Shown here: positions 32,162-43,694 of the stretch, piece after piece
Position numbering within the stretch: the stretch's first letter is position 1
Layout: each line of letters opens with the position of its first letter
Origin: Klebsiella quasipneumoniae subsp. quasipneumoniae
GTDB lineage: Bacteria > Pseudomonadota > Gammaproteobacteria > Enterobacterales > Enterobacteriaceae
Length of the DNA: 64,000 bases
Assembly (NCBI RefSeq): GCF_020525925.1
Contig: NZ_CP084876.1
Coordinates: forward strand, 5,022,001 to 5,086,000
Reading direction: 5' to 3'
Position numbers and translations under genes: made by a program
Notes under the pieces: generated by a model
What the model saw: the letters and a program-made list of their open reading frames with translations, nothing else
Databases searched by the model: none
Told to the model about the DNA's origin: nothing

Positions 32162-33542
32162 CTTCCCTCCGTTGAGCATCAATCGGTAGCCAAAGCGTAA
32201 ATATCGCTCCGGCCCCCGGCTGACTTTCGGCGCGGATCGTCCCGCCATGTTGTTCGATAATATTCTGCACCACCGCCAGCCCCAGCCCGGTGCCGTCCGC
32301 TTTGGTGGTGAAATAGGGGGTGAAGATGGCCTGCAGCTCTTCGGCAGTCATCCCTTTACCGCTATCTGCGACGACGATTTTCATCCGCTGACGGTCAGCT
32401 TCGCTTGCCGATACGCGAATGACGCCGTCACGGCCAATCGCCTGCATCGCGTTCAGGTACAGGTTCAACAGCACCTGGTTCAGGCGGTCGGCATCGGCGT
32501 TGATCGTGGAGAGCTCCGGGCGCGGAGTGAATTGCAGCGCGATCCCGCGACTCTGCGCATCCTGGCTAACCAACTGCAATGAGTGGTGGATAAGCGCGTT
32601 AATATCCACCGGCTGGTAATTTAAATGCGCGGGCCGGACCAGCTCCAGCAGCTCACTGACCACCCGATTGAGGCGGTCGGCCTCTTTGGCCATCACCTGC
32701 GCTAACTGATGCGACTCACCGCCCGGCGGCGTGCGCTCGGCAAAATATTTTGCCAGCCCTTTAATCGACGAGAGCGGATTGCGGATCTCGTGCGCCACGC
32801 CCGCCGCCAGATGGCCAAGCGCCAGCAGTTTCTCTTTGCGGGCCATCGCCTCCAGCAGTTGTTTCCGTGAGCGGCGATAGCGGCGGAACCAGAACTGGGC
32901 AAGGATCGTTGCCGCTGTCACCAACGCGGCGGCGCCCAGCATGATGGCCATATTCCGCTGCCCGCGGGCCTGCGCGGCATCCAGCTCGCGGCTATCAAAG
33001 GCGATAAAAATCACCTGCGGGACGCTGGCTTGAGCCAGGGCGCTGTTGCCGCGATTCATCATGCCCCTATGGTGGCCGCGGGCCGGATTGAGCGGGCGAA
33101 ACTGGCGATAGATCTCCATGGCCGGCTGCGGCTCGCTAAGCCGCCGCCAGCGAGCCTGTTCGCCAACCGCCAGCGCACGCATCTGCGCGGGGCTGTAGAG
33201 CGTTTGACCCACCTGCTGCGGATCGCTGTGGGCGATGATGGCGCCATTGTCATCAGTCACCGCGAACCACAGGACGCCCGGCTGCCAGGCCATCTCTTCC
33301 AGCAGGGCCTGCAGCTGCGCGTGGTGCATCCGCATTCCCATGCCAACGCGCGTGCCGGACTCCAGCGCGCGGATCAGTACGCTCCCCTTCTCCTCGATAG
33401 TTTGTCGGGCGGCGGTCGTCTCACGACCGTAGTCGCGGACGATCATCGCGGAGAACAGCACCACCAGCAGCACTACCGTACCGGTCAGCAGCCAGCTCAG
33501 CGCGCCAGCGGCAGCGTCCCGGGAAAAAGGTTTGATCTTCAT
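32148..33542 (-). CDS. zraS: Zinc-responsive sensor histidine kinase ZraS
   Basis: A 464-residue inner-membrane kinase. Membrane segments lie at about 15-36 (ALSWLLTGTVVLLVVLFSAM) and 198-218; the periplasmic sensor lies between. The dimerisation/phosphoacceptor motif is AAGVAHEIRNPLSSIKG, and the ATP-binding domain contains NQVLLNLYLNAMQA, DSGKGM and GTGLGLAVV. It phosphorylates ZraR. ATG 33542 follows AAGGA. Transcription comes from a sigma-54 promoter at 33588-33603, divergent from zraP. Confidence 0.95.
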   Translation of the reverse strand: MKIKPFSRDAAAGALSWLLTGTVVLLVVLFSAMIVRDYGRETTAARQTIEEKGSVLIRALESGTRVGMGMRMHHAQLQALLEEMAWQPGVLWFAVTDDNGAIIAHSDPQQVGQTLYSPAQMRALAVGEQARWRRLSEPQPAMEIYRQFRPLNPARGHHRGMMNRGNSALAQASVPQVIFIAFDSRELDAAQARGQRNMAIMLGAAALVTAATILAQFWFRRYRRSRKQLLEAMARKEKLLALGHLAAGVAHEIRNPLSSIKGLAKYFAERTPPGGESHQLAQVMAKEADRLNRVVSELLELVRPAHLNYQPVDINALIHHSLQLVSQDAQSRGIALQFTPRPELSTINADADRLNQVLLNLYLNAMQAIGRDGVIRVSASEADRQRMKIVVADSGKGMTAEELQAIFTPYFTTKADGTGLGLAVVQNIIEQHGGTIRAESQPGAGAIFTLWLPIDAQRREDEQR

Positions 33543-33587
33543 CGGCGAGTCCTTGTCATCTCCTTTTCGCTATCAGCAGGATCTTTC

Positions 33588-33603
33588 AGCAGAAATCATG
33601 CCA
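33588..33603 (-). promoter_or_regulatory. Sigma-54 promoter of zraSR
   Basis: TGGCATGATTTCTGCT on the minus strand fits TGGCAYG-N4-TTGCW with one mismatch at the first base of the -12 element. It lies 46 bases before zraS. Confidence 0.7.
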
Positions 33604-33650
33604 TGTTTCCGCGCGGCCAAACCTGCTCTCAAACATATCGCCTGCGCTTT

Positions 33651-33704
33651 AGCGAGTAAAAATGACTCGCCGGTCCCGGGCGGAACGGGTCATTTTTACT
33701 CGCT
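33651..33704. promoter_or_regulatory. ZraR binding region: long inverted repeat
   Basis: Perfect 16-base arms AGCGAGTAAAAATGAC and GTCATTTTTACTCGCT are separated by 22 GC-rich bases. It lies midway between the two sigma-54 promoters, the expected place for an NtrC-type enhancer serving both. Assignment to ZraR is inferred from position and from the known divergent zra arrangement. Confidence 0.75.
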
Positions 33705-33753
33705 CTTCTCTTTAACGGCCTCGGCAGGCCTGCACGGACGGGCTTTTTCAGGC

Positions 33754-33769
33754 TGGCATGAAAGATGCA
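33754..33769 (+). promoter_or_regulatory. Sigma-54 promoter of zraP
   Basis: TGGCATGAAAGATGCA matches TGGCAYG-N4-TTGCA except for one base. It lies 32 bases before the zraP start. Confidence 0.75.
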
Positions 33770-33801
33770 ATACCGAGAGAAACCACACAGGAGAAAATGC
33801 C

Positions 33802-34239
33802 ATGAAACGGAACCGTACCTTACCTCTCGCCCTCGTTACCTTAGCCGCGCTGACCTTCGGCAGCAACACGGCCTGGGCCAACCACCACTGGGGCAACAAT
33901 AACGGGATCGGCAACCAGGGCTACAGTCAGCTGACCCAGGAGCAGCAGGCTACCGCGCAAAAGCTGCATAACGATTACTATGAGCAAACCAGCGCCCTGC
34001 GCCAGCAGTTGCAGTCCAAACGCTATGAGTACAATGCGTTGCTCACGGCGCAAAAGCCGGACAGCGGCAAGATTGAAGCCGTCGCTCAGGAGATGGAAGG
34101 CTTACGCCAGAAGCTGGATCAGCAGCGGGTGAAATTAGATCTCGCCCTGGCTGAGGCTGGCGTTCCCCGCGGCGCAGGAATGGGATATGGCGGCTGTCGC
34201 GGTAGCGGCGGCGGTCATATGGGCATGAATCACTGGTAA
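33802..34239 (+). CDS. zraP: Zinc resistance-associated periplasmic chaperone ZraP
   Basis: A 145-residue periplasmic protein (E. coli ZraP has 141). A signal peptide covers residues 1-26, ending AWA before NHHW. The mature part is mostly a helical hairpin of the CpxP/Spy/ZraP type (LTQEQQATAQKLHNDYYEQT, QEMEGLRQKLDQQRVKL). His-rich zinc-binding candidates lie at both ends: NHHWGNNNG and GCRGSGGGHMGMNHW, with a single Cys. ZraP binds zinc, acts as a chaperone and damps ZraSR signalling. AGGAG lies 8 bases before ATG 33802. Its 3' end stops 3 bases from that of yjaH. Confidence 0.94.
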   Translation: MKRNRTLPLALVTLAALTFGSNTAWANHHWGNNNGIGNQGYSQLTQEQQATAQKLHNDYYEQTSALRQQLQSKRYEYNALLTAQKPDSGKIEAVAQEMEGLRQKLDQQRVKLDLALAEAGVPRGAGMGYGGCRGSGGGHMGMNHW

Positions 34240-34242
34240 AGG

Positions 34243-34944
34243 TTAGAAGCTTTTTTCCGTCGGCTGCCAGGTGCAGAAGTTTTCATTGGCCACCAGCAGC
34301 AGTTGAGAGCCTTCCGGCGCCTCCAGCCAGGCAATGCTCACCGCGGCGGAAGCGTGGCTCTGCCGACGTTCAATGTGCGCCAGAGCCCGACTATCGAGGT
34401 CGGGCGTGACCGTCTGCCCTTCACAGGTCAGCACGGTATGCGCGGCGGCGTTCCAGCGCCCCTGACGCAGGACGACCCGTCCCTGGCGGAGGGCGTCGCT
34501 GGTCTGGCGGATCTGCTCGGCGCGATAACGGTACAGCGCGACCTGGTCGCTGGAGAGTTGCTGCTTCTGCCCGTCAACTTCCCGCTGCATAAAGCTCAGA
34601 TCGCCCTGCGCGTCGAAGCGGGCACGAATATGTTCCGGCGGCTTGCCGTAGACATTGAGTTCAATCAGCGTCAGCTGATCGCCCTGCCAGCGATATTCGC
34701 TGGTCGAGGTGTCCCCGTGACGCCACGGGCTGAAGGCGGCGAGAAGATGGACTTCATCGCCAGAATCTTTACGCCAGATACGCATCGCCCCCTGGTTGTC
34801 CGCATAACCGCTGGCGGTAAATGGTGGTAGCGACGCGTTATGGCTGCAGGCAGTCAGCAACAGGATGCCCGCCAGCGCCAGAGGCCGGCGCCAGACAGAC
34901 AAAAGGGGCTTAATAGCCCCTTCGATAAAACTGTTCACTGCCAC
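34243..34944 (-). CDS. yjaH: DUF1481 family lipoprotein YjaH
   Basis: A protein of 233 residues if started at GTG 34944, similar to E. coli YjaH. A lipoprotein signal is visible, ALAGILLLTACSH, with lipidated Cys33, so it should be anchored in the inner or outer membrane. The rest is soluble and has no recognised catalytic motif. The GTG start lies only 6 bases after the hupA stop, and the first 15 codons coincide with the hupA terminator hairpin. No good ribosome-binding site is seen, so the true start could be internal, nearer the signal peptide. The function is unknown. Confidence 0.8.
   Translation of the reverse strand: MAVNSFIEGAIKPLLSVWRRPLALAGILLLTACSHNASLPPFTASGYADNQGAMRIWRKDSGDEVHLLAAFSPWRHGDTSTSEYRWQGDQLTLIELNVYGKPPEHIRARFDAQGDLSFMQREVDGQKQQLSSDQVALYRYRAEQIRQTSDALRQGRVVLRQGRWNAAAHTVLTCEGQTVTPDLDSRALAHIERRQSHASAAVSIAWLEAPEGSQLLLVANENFCTWQPTEKSF
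34899..34922 (-). terminator. hupA terminator inside the yjaH 5' end
   Basis: On the minus strand AAGGGGCT-ATTA-AGCCCCTT is followed by TTGT. It lies 29 bases past hupA but within the annotated start of yjaH, so expression of yjaH would depend on readthrough or a separate signal. Confidence 0.7.
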
Positions 34945-34950
34945 GCGGTC

Positions 34951-35223
34951 TTACTTAACTGCGTCTTTCAGTGCTTTGCCAGAAACAAATGCCGGCACGT
35001 TAGCTGCAGCGATTTTGATCTCTTTACCGGTCTGCGGGTTGCGGCCAGTACGCTCAGCGCGGTGGTTCACTTTGAAGGTACCGAAACCAACCAGTTGAAC
35101 AGCATCACCTTCTTTCAGAGACTCAGTAATTGCAGCCAGGGTAGATTCCAGGGCAGCTTTAGCCTGTGCTTTGGACAGGTCAGCTTTGTCCGCAATTACA
35201 TCAATCAGTTGAGTCTTGTTCAT
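34951..35223 (-). CDS. hupA: DNA-binding protein HU-alpha
   Basis: A 90-residue histone-like protein that bends and compacts DNA as a homodimer or as a heterodimer with HU-beta. [20 protein letters not shown] is the family N terminus. The DNA-inserting beta-arm spans about residues 55-75 with the intercalating Pro63 in [16 protein letters not shown] precedes ATG 35223. It is monocistronic or followed by yjaH. Confidence 0.97.
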   Translation of the reverse strand: MNKTQLIDVIADKADLSKAQAKAALESTLAAITESLKEGDAVQLVGFGTFKVNHRAERTGRNPQTGKEIKIAAANVPAFVSGKALKDAVK

Positions 35224-35409
35224 AAGTTATCCTTACAATGTGTTTATCGCTTGCTAAGCATCGAGTGCGACGGAAATGCCAAAAAAGCACCCTCCTGCAT
35301 ACACGCACCGATAGCCACTTTTTTTCGCCCTCCAAATGTAGACCAGACGGGGGGCGGAATGGAAGCCTTCAGACGCTACAATTCAGGCGGTAAATCACGT
35401 TTTCTGGTC

Positions 35410-36000
35410 TCACTGCTGAAAATTTATACCAATATTGCTCTCGCCGGCCTCACGCAGGTCCGCGCGCAGGCCTTTTATCAGCTCAAGGTCACGCTCTTCG
35501 CAGTCGGCCAGCAGGCGGAAAATTTCCCACTGAATGTCCCATTCCTGCTCTACCGCCGGGTTCGCTTTCAGCTCTTCGTCGGTCATTTCGCGACCTTCCT
35601 GGGTCATTTCCAGCATCGCCACGGTGGTGATAGAGGTTTTGCTCACCTCGATCGCGTGCTCGAGCGTTTCGCCGCTCAGACGTGAATGGATCAGTTCGCT
35701 CAACGCCACGCAGGCGTCTATGGCCGGATAAACACCGTACAGGTCGAAATCATCTGCCGCCGGGATCGCCTCTTCCAGTTTCTCCAGCTGACTATCGAAA
35801 TTCACCTTCGCATCTTTGACCGTCAGCGTTTCCCAGATCAGATCTAGGATACGACGGTACAGCTGGCCGTCGCCAAACTCGGTTTGCTTGCAGAACATCG
35901 CGTAGTTGGGGTACATACGCTCGCACAGGCAGGCCATAAAAGTGACATGCTGCCAGCTTTCCAGCTTCTCCAGGCGCAGGTGAATCGGGTTTTGTAACAT
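35410..36000 (-). CDS. yjaG: YjaG, DUF416 family protein
   Basis: A 196-residue cytoplasmic, mostly helical, acidic protein with the same length and context as E. coli YjaG. It starts MLQNPIHLRLEKLESWQHVT and includes LYGVYPAIDACVALSELIHS in the central helices. No catalytic motif or membrane segment is visible. The function is unknown. It lies between hupA and nfi on the same strand, about 42 bases after nfi and 186 bases before hupA. Confidence 0.9.
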   Translation of the reverse strand: MLQNPIHLRLEKLESWQHVTFMACLCERMYPNYAMFCKQTEFGDGQLYRRILDLIWETLTVKDAKVNFDSQLEKLEEAIPAADDFDLYGVYPAIDACVALSELIHSRLSGETLEHAIEVSKTSITTVAMLEMTQEGREMTDEELKANPAVEQEWDIQWEIFRLLADCEERDLELIKGLRADLREAGESNIGINFQQ

Positions 36001-36042
36001 GATGAATTCTCGAAGTCAGAAATTAGGCGCAGTGTACCTGAA

Positions 36043-36714
36043 TCAGCTGTGATTTGCTTGCCAACGCACAAACGACGGACGGCGGGAAGCCACCGCATCG
36101 GCCCAGCGCGTCGGTTCGGGCAGACGATAGCCTCGCATGCAGCGTTCGACCCACATTAAAGCGCTGTCCATGCCTACCCGGTGGCCGGTGCTAATAAACA
36201 GCGGGTTGCAGCGCACTTTGCTGCGCCAGACCCAAGCCAGTTGCTCATTTTTATCCATCAGCGGGGCCAGCGCACCGGGCTCATCACCCAGGTCGCCGAT
36301 TTTGCCGCACAGCCGTTTTTTCGCCACCCCGATGGTCGGCACGTCGATCATCAGGCCAAAATGGCTGGCGACGCCGAGCCGCCGGGGATGGGAGATACCG
36401 TGGCCGTCAACAAACAACAGGTCCGGTTTTTGCGAAAGCTGCTCCCACGCCGCCAGCAGCGCAGGGGTTTCGCGAAACGAGAGAAAGCCGGGAATATAGG
36501 GCATGGAAGTGGCGACGCGCGCCACCTGATACTCCACCAGCTCCAGTTCAGGCCAGGTCAGCAGCACCATCGCAGCCCGGGTGATCTCCCCTTCCTGCTC
36601 AAACCCGACATCCGCGCCGCCGATCAACGTCGGTGGGTCACGATCCAGTCGATCCGCGCGCTCTACCGACGCGGCTAACTGTTGCTGCTGGATACGGAGT
36701 GCGGCTAAATCCAT
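36043..36714 (-). CDS. nfi: Endonuclease V, Nfi
   Basis: A 223-residue DNA repair enzyme that nicks DNA 3' to deoxyinosine and some other damaged bases. Conserved active-site regions are GGADVGFE (catalytic Asp, about 33-40), [11 protein letters not shown] (wedge motif), and [20 protein letters not shown] (second Asp and His). Its ATG is 12 bases after hemE, and it is probably cotranscribed with it. Confidence 0.94.
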   Translation of the reverse strand: MDLAALRIQQQQLAASVERADRLDRDPPTLIGGADVGFEQEGEITRAAMVLLTWPELELVEYQVARVATSMPYIPGFLSFRETPALLAAWEQLSQKPDLLFVDGHGISHPRRLGVASHFGLMIDVPTIGVAKKRLCGKIGDLGDEPGALAPLMDKNEQLAWVWRSKVRCNPLFISTGHRVGMDSALMWVERCMRGYRLPEPTRWADAVASRRPSFVRWQANHS

Positions 36715-36726
36715 ATGGCTGATCTC

Positions 36727-37791
36727 CTACTGGTGATAGGGTGCGGAAAGACGATGCACCGCTTCAACAAAGACGCCCGCATGCTCAGGGTCAACGTCCT
36801 GATGGATGCCGTGGCCGAGGTTAAAGACGTGGCCTTCTCCCTGACCAAAGCCGGCGAGGATGGTCGCGACTTCTTCTTCAATACGCGCGGGGGGCGCATA
36901 GAGCATGGACGGATCCATGTTGCCCTGCAGCGCGACTTTGTCGCCCACGCGACGACGGGCATCGGCAATATCGGTGGTCCAGTCGAGACCCAGCGCGTCA
37001 CAGCCGGTCTCCGCCATCGCTTCCAGCCACTGACCGCCGCCTTTGGTGAACAGCGTCACCGGCACGCGGCGGCCTTCGTTTTCCCGCAGCAGGCCATCGA
37101 CGATTTTATGCATGTAGTAGAGGGAGAACTGCTGGTAGTCGCGGCCGGTCAGCACCCCGCCCCAGGTGTCAAAAATCATCACCGACTGCGCGCCGGCTTT
37201 GATCTGCGCGTTGAGATACAGGGTGACGCTCTTCGCCAGCTTATCCAGCAGCGCGTGCAGCGCCTGCGGGTCGGCGTACATCATCTTTTTGATGACGGTG
37301 AAAGCCTTGCTGCTGCCGCCTTCCACCATGTAGGTCGCCAGCGTCCATGGGCTACCGGAAAAACCGATCAGCGGCACTTCGCCTTTCAGTTCGCGGCGAA
37401 TGGTGCGCACGGCATTCATCACGTAGCCCAGTTCCTGCTCGGGATCCGGGACTGGCAGCTTGTCGACGTCGGCTTTGCTTTTCACCGGCGAGGTGAAGCG
37501 CGGGCCTTCGCCTGCCTCAAAGTACAGCCCCAGCCCCATGGCGTCCGGGATGGTCAGGATGTCCGAAAAGAGGATCGCCGCGTCCAGCGGGTAACGACGC
37601 AGCGGCTGGAGCGTCACTTCGCAGGCCAGCTCGGCATTTTTACACAGCGACATAAAGTCGCCCGCTTGCGCACGGGTGGCTTTGTACTCCGGTAAATAGC
37701 GGCCCGCCTGGCGCATCATCCACACCGGGGTGACATCAACCGGCTGACGCAGCAGCGCGCGCAGGTAACGATCGTTCTTCAGTTCGGTCAT
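36727..37791 (-). CDS. hemE: Uroporphyrinogen decarboxylase HemE
   Basis: A 354-residue TIM-barrel enzyme that decarboxylates the four acetate side chains of uroporphyrinogen III to give coproporphyrinogen III in haem synthesis. [15 protein letters not shown] (about 21-35) is the substrate-binding signature with conserved Arg residues. Asp of [15 protein letters not shown] and [17 protein letters not shown] are also present. It lies 40 bases downstream of nudC and immediately upstream of nfi. Confidence 0.96.
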   Translation of the reverse strand: MTELKNDRYLRALLRQPVDVTPVWMMRQAGRYLPEYKATRAQAGDFMSLCKNAELACEVTLQPLRRYPLDAAILFSDILTIPDAMGLGLYFEAGEGPRFTSPVKSKADVDKLPVPDPEQELGYVMNAVRTIRRELKGEVPLIGFSGSPWTLATYMVEGGSSKAFTVIKKMMYADPQALHALLDKLAKSVTLYLNAQIKAGAQSVMIFDTWGGVLTGRDYQQFSLYYMHKIVDGLLRENEGRRVPVTLFTKGGGQWLEAMAETGCDALGLDWTTDIADARRRVGDKVALQGNMDPSMLYAPPARIEEEVATILAGFGQGEGHVFNLGHGIHQDVDPEHAGVFVEAVHRLSAPYHQ

Positions 37792-37831
37792 TTTTACATT
37801 CCTTTAGCGTTGATACGCCCAGTGTAACATG

Positions 37832-38605
37832 TCACTCGAACTCTGCCCGACACATCGCGACGGTATCTTCGATAAGCCGGCGCGCCACCGTCCCCGGCGG
37901 CGGCAGAAGCGGCAGATCGTCATAGCGGTACCAGTCCGCGCTGAGTAACTCTTTTTTATCCACCACGATATCGCCCTCCGCGTAATCCGCCATAAAGGCA
38001 GTCATCAGCGACTGCGGGAACGGCCACGGTTGAGAAGTCACGTAGCGCAGATTTTTCACCCGGATACCGCTCTCCTCCATCACCTCACGGGCAACGGCCT
38101 GCTCGAGGGTTTCGCCGACCTCGACGAACCCGGCCAGCACGGTGTGTATCCCATTGCGATGTCGGGTATGTTGCGCCAGCAGGATCGCATCGTCGCGACG
38201 GATAGCGACGATAATGCACGGGGCAATTTGCGGGTAGTAACGTTCACGGCAGTGGCTGCACAGCATCGCCCATTCGCTTTTACTGGCATGCATCGGGTGA
38301 CCGCAGTAGCCGCAAAATTTATGCGATCGATAAAATTCGGCGAGCTGGATCCCCCGTCCCGCCAGCTGAAAGAGTCCCGGATCCTGATCCAGCACCTGGC
38401 GTAACGATCCCATGTCATGGCGGCGATCCTGGCGCACCATCCACACCGGATCGCCCTGCCATTCGCCGATATGCAGCGCATGCTGGCCGACAAGATCGAA
38501 ATTAACCGCTTCGCCATGTGGTAATTCTCCACCAGGCAACCATAATTTTTGTTCGTGACTGACAACCCACCAGCCGCGATCTAATTTTTCAATAATACGA
38601 TCCAT
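37832..38605 (-). CDS. nudC: NAD-capped RNA hydrolase / NADH pyrophosphatase NudC
   Basis: A 257-residue Nudix enzyme, the E. coli length, that removes NAD caps from RNA and cleaves NADH. A zinc ribbon is formed by CGYCG and CSHC (about residues 98-119). The Nudix box [20 protein letters not shown] is followed by SQPWPFPQS, the NADH-specific motif. It diverges from rsd and precedes hemE. Confidence 0.95.
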   Translation of the reverse strand: MDRIIEKLDRGWWVVSHEQKLWLPGGELPHGEAVNFDLVGQHALHIGEWQGDPVWMVRQDRRHDMGSLRQVLDQDPGLFQLAGRGIQLAEFYRSHKFCGYCGHPMHASKSEWAMLCSHCRERYYPQIAPCIIVAIRRDDAILLAQHTRHRNGIHTVLAGFVEVGETLEQAVAREVMEESGIRVKNLRYVTSQPWPFPQSLMTAFMADYAEGDIVVDKKELLSADWYRYDDLPLLPPPGTVARRLIEDTVAMCRAEFE

Positions 38606-38699
38606 ATCTATTGCACTACCTTTGCTTCACTGGCATGTTGTTAACATTATATTTACATTTTTGGTGAGCAGATTTAAATCAAAACTAGCGGAGTCAATC

Positions 38700-39197
38700 A
38701 TGCTAAACCAGCTGGAAAATCTGACGGAGCGCGTTGGCGGTAGTAATGAACTGGTCGATCGCTGGCTACAAGTGCGTAAGCATCTGCTCGTGGCTTACTA
38801 CAATCTGGTTGGCCTGAAACCGGGCAAAGAGTCGTTTATGCGGCTAAACGAAAAGGCGCTGGATGACTTTTGCCAAAGTCTGGTGGATTACCTCTCGTCC
38901 GGTCATTTTAGTATTTATGAACGCATTATTGGCGAAATGGAAGGCGATACCCCACTTTTAGCCGCCACCCGGCTTTACCCGCAGCTGGAAGCCAATACCC
39001 AGCAGATGATGGACTACTACGATACCTGCCTCGAAAACGCCATTGATCATGATAACTACCTTGAATTTCAGCAGGCGCTGTCGGATATCGGCGAGTCGCT
39101 GGAAGCGCGTTTCGCCCTGGAAGATAAACTGATCGCCCTCGCCGTCGCCCATCATCTGAACGATGAGGTGCGCGATAATATTGCCCCGACCGCTTGA
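38700..39197 (+). CDS. rsd: Regulator of sigma D, Rsd
   Basis: A 165-residue anti-sigma-70 protein that binds region 4 of RpoD in stationary phase and helps alternative sigma factors. MLNQLENLTERVGGSNELVDRWL is the family N terminus, and the core YNLVGLKPGKESFMRLNEKALDDF is highly conserved. It is slightly longer than E. coli Rsd (158) through a different C-terminal end (LAVAHHLNDEVRDNIAPTA). ATG 38700 is preceded by GCGGAG; the frame is open upstream to 38622, without support. Confidence 0.94.
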   Translation: MLNQLENLTERVGGSNELVDRWLQVRKHLLVAYYNLVGLKPGKESFMRLNEKALDDFCQSLVDYLSSGHFSIYERIIGEMEGDTPLLAATRLYPQLEANTQQMMDYYDTCLENAIDHDNYLEFQQALSDIGESLEARFALEDKLIALAVAHHLNDEVRDNIAPTA

Positions 39198-39219
39198 GTT
39201 GTGTGCAATTAACGAGTAG

Positions 39220-41354
<2,135 letters not shown>

Positions 41355-41355
<1 letters not shown>

Positions 41356-41990
41356 TGTATCAGCCTGATTTTCCACCCGTCCCGTTTCGTCTCGGACTCT
41401 ACCCGGTAGTGGACAGCGTGGCGTGGATTGAGCGCCTGCTCGAAGCCGGCGTGCGTACTCTTCAGTTACGCATCAAAGACCGACACGACAGCGAGGTGGA
41501 GGATGACGTCATCGCCGCCATCGCCCTTGGCCGCCGCTATCACGCCCGGCTGTTCATTAACGATTACTGGCGACTGGCGATCAAGCACCAGGCCTACGGC
41601 GTACATCTCGGACAAGAAGATCTGGAAACCACCGATCTGAGCGCCATCCGCCAAGCCGGGCTACGTCTGGGCGTCTCCACCCATGACGATATGGAGATTG
41701 ATGTCGCCCTGGCGGCGCGCCCCTCATACATCGCCCTGGGTCACGTCTTCCCGACGCAAACCAAACAGATGCCCTCCGCGCCGCAGGGGCTCGAGCAGCT
41801 TGCCAGACATATCCAACGCCTGGCGGATTACCCCACCGTGGCGATCGGCGGAATTAGCCTTGAAAAGGCCCCGGCGGTGCTGGCGACCGGCGTCGGCAGC
41901 ATCGCAGTGGTCAGCGCCATCACCCAGGCGGCGGACTGGCGGGCAGCGACCGACCAGCTGCTGGCGCTGGCGGGAGCGGGCGATGAATGA
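41355..41990 (+). CDS. thiE: Thiamine phosphate synthase ThiE
   Basis: A 211-residue TIM-barrel enzyme, the E. coli length, that couples HMP-pyrophosphate with thiazole phosphate to form thiamine phosphate. Motifs are LQLRIKD (about 36-42), [18 protein letters not shown] and [10 protein letters not shown] (pyrophosphate and substrate loops), and [14 protein letters not shown] in the thiC end precedes ATG 41355. It overlaps thiF by 8 bases. Confidence 0.96.
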
Positions 41991-42738
41991 TCACGACTTT
42001 ATGCGCTATAGCCGTCAGCTGCTGCTGGAGGATATCGCCATCGAGGGGCAGCAGAAGCTGTTAGCCAGCCGGGTGCTGATTATCGGCCTTGGCGGGCTGG
42101 GCTCCCCGGCGGCGCTCTATCTGGCCGGGGCTGGCGTCGGGACGCTGACCCTGGCCGATGACGACGCCGTGCATCTCAGCAATCTGCAGCGGCAGATCCT
42201 GTTCACCAGCGCGGATATCGATCGGCCAAAAGCCGCGGCGGCAAAGACGCGGCTCAGCCAGCTAAATCCGCAGATCAAACTGGTTGCGCTCCAGCAGCGA
42301 TTAAGCGGCGAGGCGCTGCGCGCCGAGGTGGCGAAAGCGGACGTGGTGCTGGACTGTACCGATAACATGGTCACCCGCCAGGCGATCAATGCCGCCTGCG
42401 TGGCCCTCGACATCCCGTTAGTGACCGCCAGCGCCGTCGGCTTCGGCGGTCAGCTGATGGTGCTCACCCCCCCCTGGACGCAGGGTTGCTATCGCTGCCT
42501 GTGGCCGGATAGCGACGAACCGCAGCGCAACTGCCGCACCGCGGGGATCGTCGGTCCGGTGGTCGGCATGATGGGCACGCTGCAGGCGCTGGAGGCCATT
42601 AAACTGCTCAGCGGCATGACGACGCCGCGCAACACTCTGCGGCTGTTCGACGCCCGCACCAGCAACTGGCGTAACCTGGCGCTACAGCGTTCCCGGGGCT
42701 GCCCGATTTGCGGAGGGCGGCATGCAGATCTGGTTTAA
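41983..42738 (+). CDS. thiF: ThiS adenylyltransferase ThiF
   Basis: A 251-residue E1-like enzyme that adenylates the C-terminal Gly-Gly of ThiS. The nucleotide-binding loop is [19 protein letters not shown] (about 36-54). Zinc ligands are CYRC (about 169-172) and CPIC near the C terminus. ATG 41983 lies within the end of thiE with GGGAG upstream. Its 3' end overlaps thiS by 17 bases. Confidence 0.96.
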   Translation: MNDHDFMRYSRQLLLEDIAIEGQQKLLASRVLIIGLGGLGSPAALYLAGAGVGTLTLADDDAVHLSNLQRQILFTSADIDRPKAAAAKTRLSQLNPQIKLVALQQRLSGEALRAEVAKADVVLDCTDNMVTRQAINAACVALDIPLVTASAVGFGGQLMVLTPPWTQGCYRCLWPDSDEPQRNCRTAGIVGPVVGMMGTLQALEAIKLLSGMTTPRNTLRLFDARTSNWRNLALQRSRGCPICGGRHADLV

Positions 42739-42922
42739 CGACGAGCCGCTGGCGTGCGCCGACCATCTCAGCGTCAGCGCCCTGCTGACCCAGCTCGAAC
42801 AGCTGCAGCCGGGCGTCGCGCTGGCGCTCAATCAACACATTCTGCCGCGCGACCGGTGGGAAGATCATCTCTTGCAGGAAGGCGATCGAGTCCTGCTTTT
42901 TCAGGTTATCGCTGGAGGCTGA
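42722..42922 (+). CDS. thiS: Sulfur carrier protein ThiS
   Basis: A 66-residue ubiquitin-fold sulfur carrier ending in the required Gly-Gly (QVIAGG). It is adenylated by ThiF, thiocarboxylated, and gives sulfur to ThiG for thiazole formation. [20 protein letters not shown] starts inside thiF; GGAGGG precedes it. thiG begins one base after its stop. Confidence 0.95.
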   Translation: MQIWFNDEPLACADHLSVSALLTQLEQLQPGVALALNQHILPRDRWEDHLLQEGDRVLLFQVIAGG

Positions 42923-42923
42923 C

Positions 42924-43694
42924 ATGTTACGTATTGCAGACAAAACATTTGAATCCCATCTTTTCACCGGTACCGGCAAATTCGCCGCCCCGGAGGTGAT
43001 GGTTGAGGCGATTCGCGCCTCGGGCAGCCAGCTGGTCACCCTGGCGATGAAGCGCGTCGATTTACGTCAGCACAATGACGCCATCCTCGCCCCGCTGTTG
43101 ACGGCGGGAGTCAGCCTGCTGCCGAATACCTCGGGCGCCAAGACAGCGGAAGAGGCGGTGTTTGCCGCCCGCCTGGCGCGGGAAGCCTTGGGCACCCACT
43201 GGCTGAAACTGGAGATCCACCCGGACGCCCGCTGGCTGCTGCCCGACCCGATTGAAACCCTGAAAGCGGCGGAGCTGCTGGTTCGCGAAGGGTTCGTGGT
43301 GCTGCCCTACTGCGGCGCCGACCCGGTGCTGTGTAAACGGCTGGAAGAGGCTGGCTGCGCGGCGGTGATGCCCCTGGGCGCGCCGATCGGCTCCAATCAG
43401 GGGCTGGAAACCAAAGCCATGCTGGAGATTATTATCGAGCAGGCGACGGTGCCGGTGGTGGTCGACGCCGGCATCGGCGTCCCAAGCCATGCGGCGCAGG
43501 CGCTGGAAATGGGCGCGGACGCGGTGCTGGTCAATACCGCTATTGCCGTCGCCGACGATCCCGTGGCCATGGCCCACGCTTTCCGTATGGCGGTCGAGGC
43601 CGGCTTGCTGGCCCGTCAGGCCGGACCGGGGGCGCGCAGCGCGCAGGCGCAGGCCACCAGCCCGCTCACCGGATTCCTGGAGGCGCTGGCATGA
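42924..43694 (+). CDS. thiG: Thiazole synthase ThiG
   Basis: A 256-residue TIM-barrel enzyme, the E. coli length, that forms the thiazole ring from deoxyxylulose phosphate, dehydroglycine and ThiS thiocarboxylate. The Schiff-base Lys is in WLKLEIHPD (about 93-101). Phosphate-binding parts are [20 protein letters not shown] and [15 protein letters not shown] precedes ATG 42924 within the thiS end. It overlaps thiH by 4 bases. Confidence 0.96.
   Translation: MLRIADKTFESHLFTGTGKFAAPEVMVEAIRASGSQLVTLAMKRVDLRQHNDAILAPLLTAGVSLLPNTSGAKTAEEAVFAARLAREALGTHWLKLEIHPDARWLLPDPIETLKAAELLVREGFVVLPYCGADPVLCKRLEEAGCAAVMPLGAPIGSNQGLETKAMLEIIIEQATVPVVVDAGIGVPSHAAQALEMGADAVLVNTAIAVADDPVAMAHAFRMAVEAGLLARQAGPGARSAQAQATSPLTGFLEALA

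Noticed and set aside
33532..33801. N-terminal extension of zraP
   Set aside because: It would run through the ZraR repeat and sigma-54 promoters and would bury the signal peptide.
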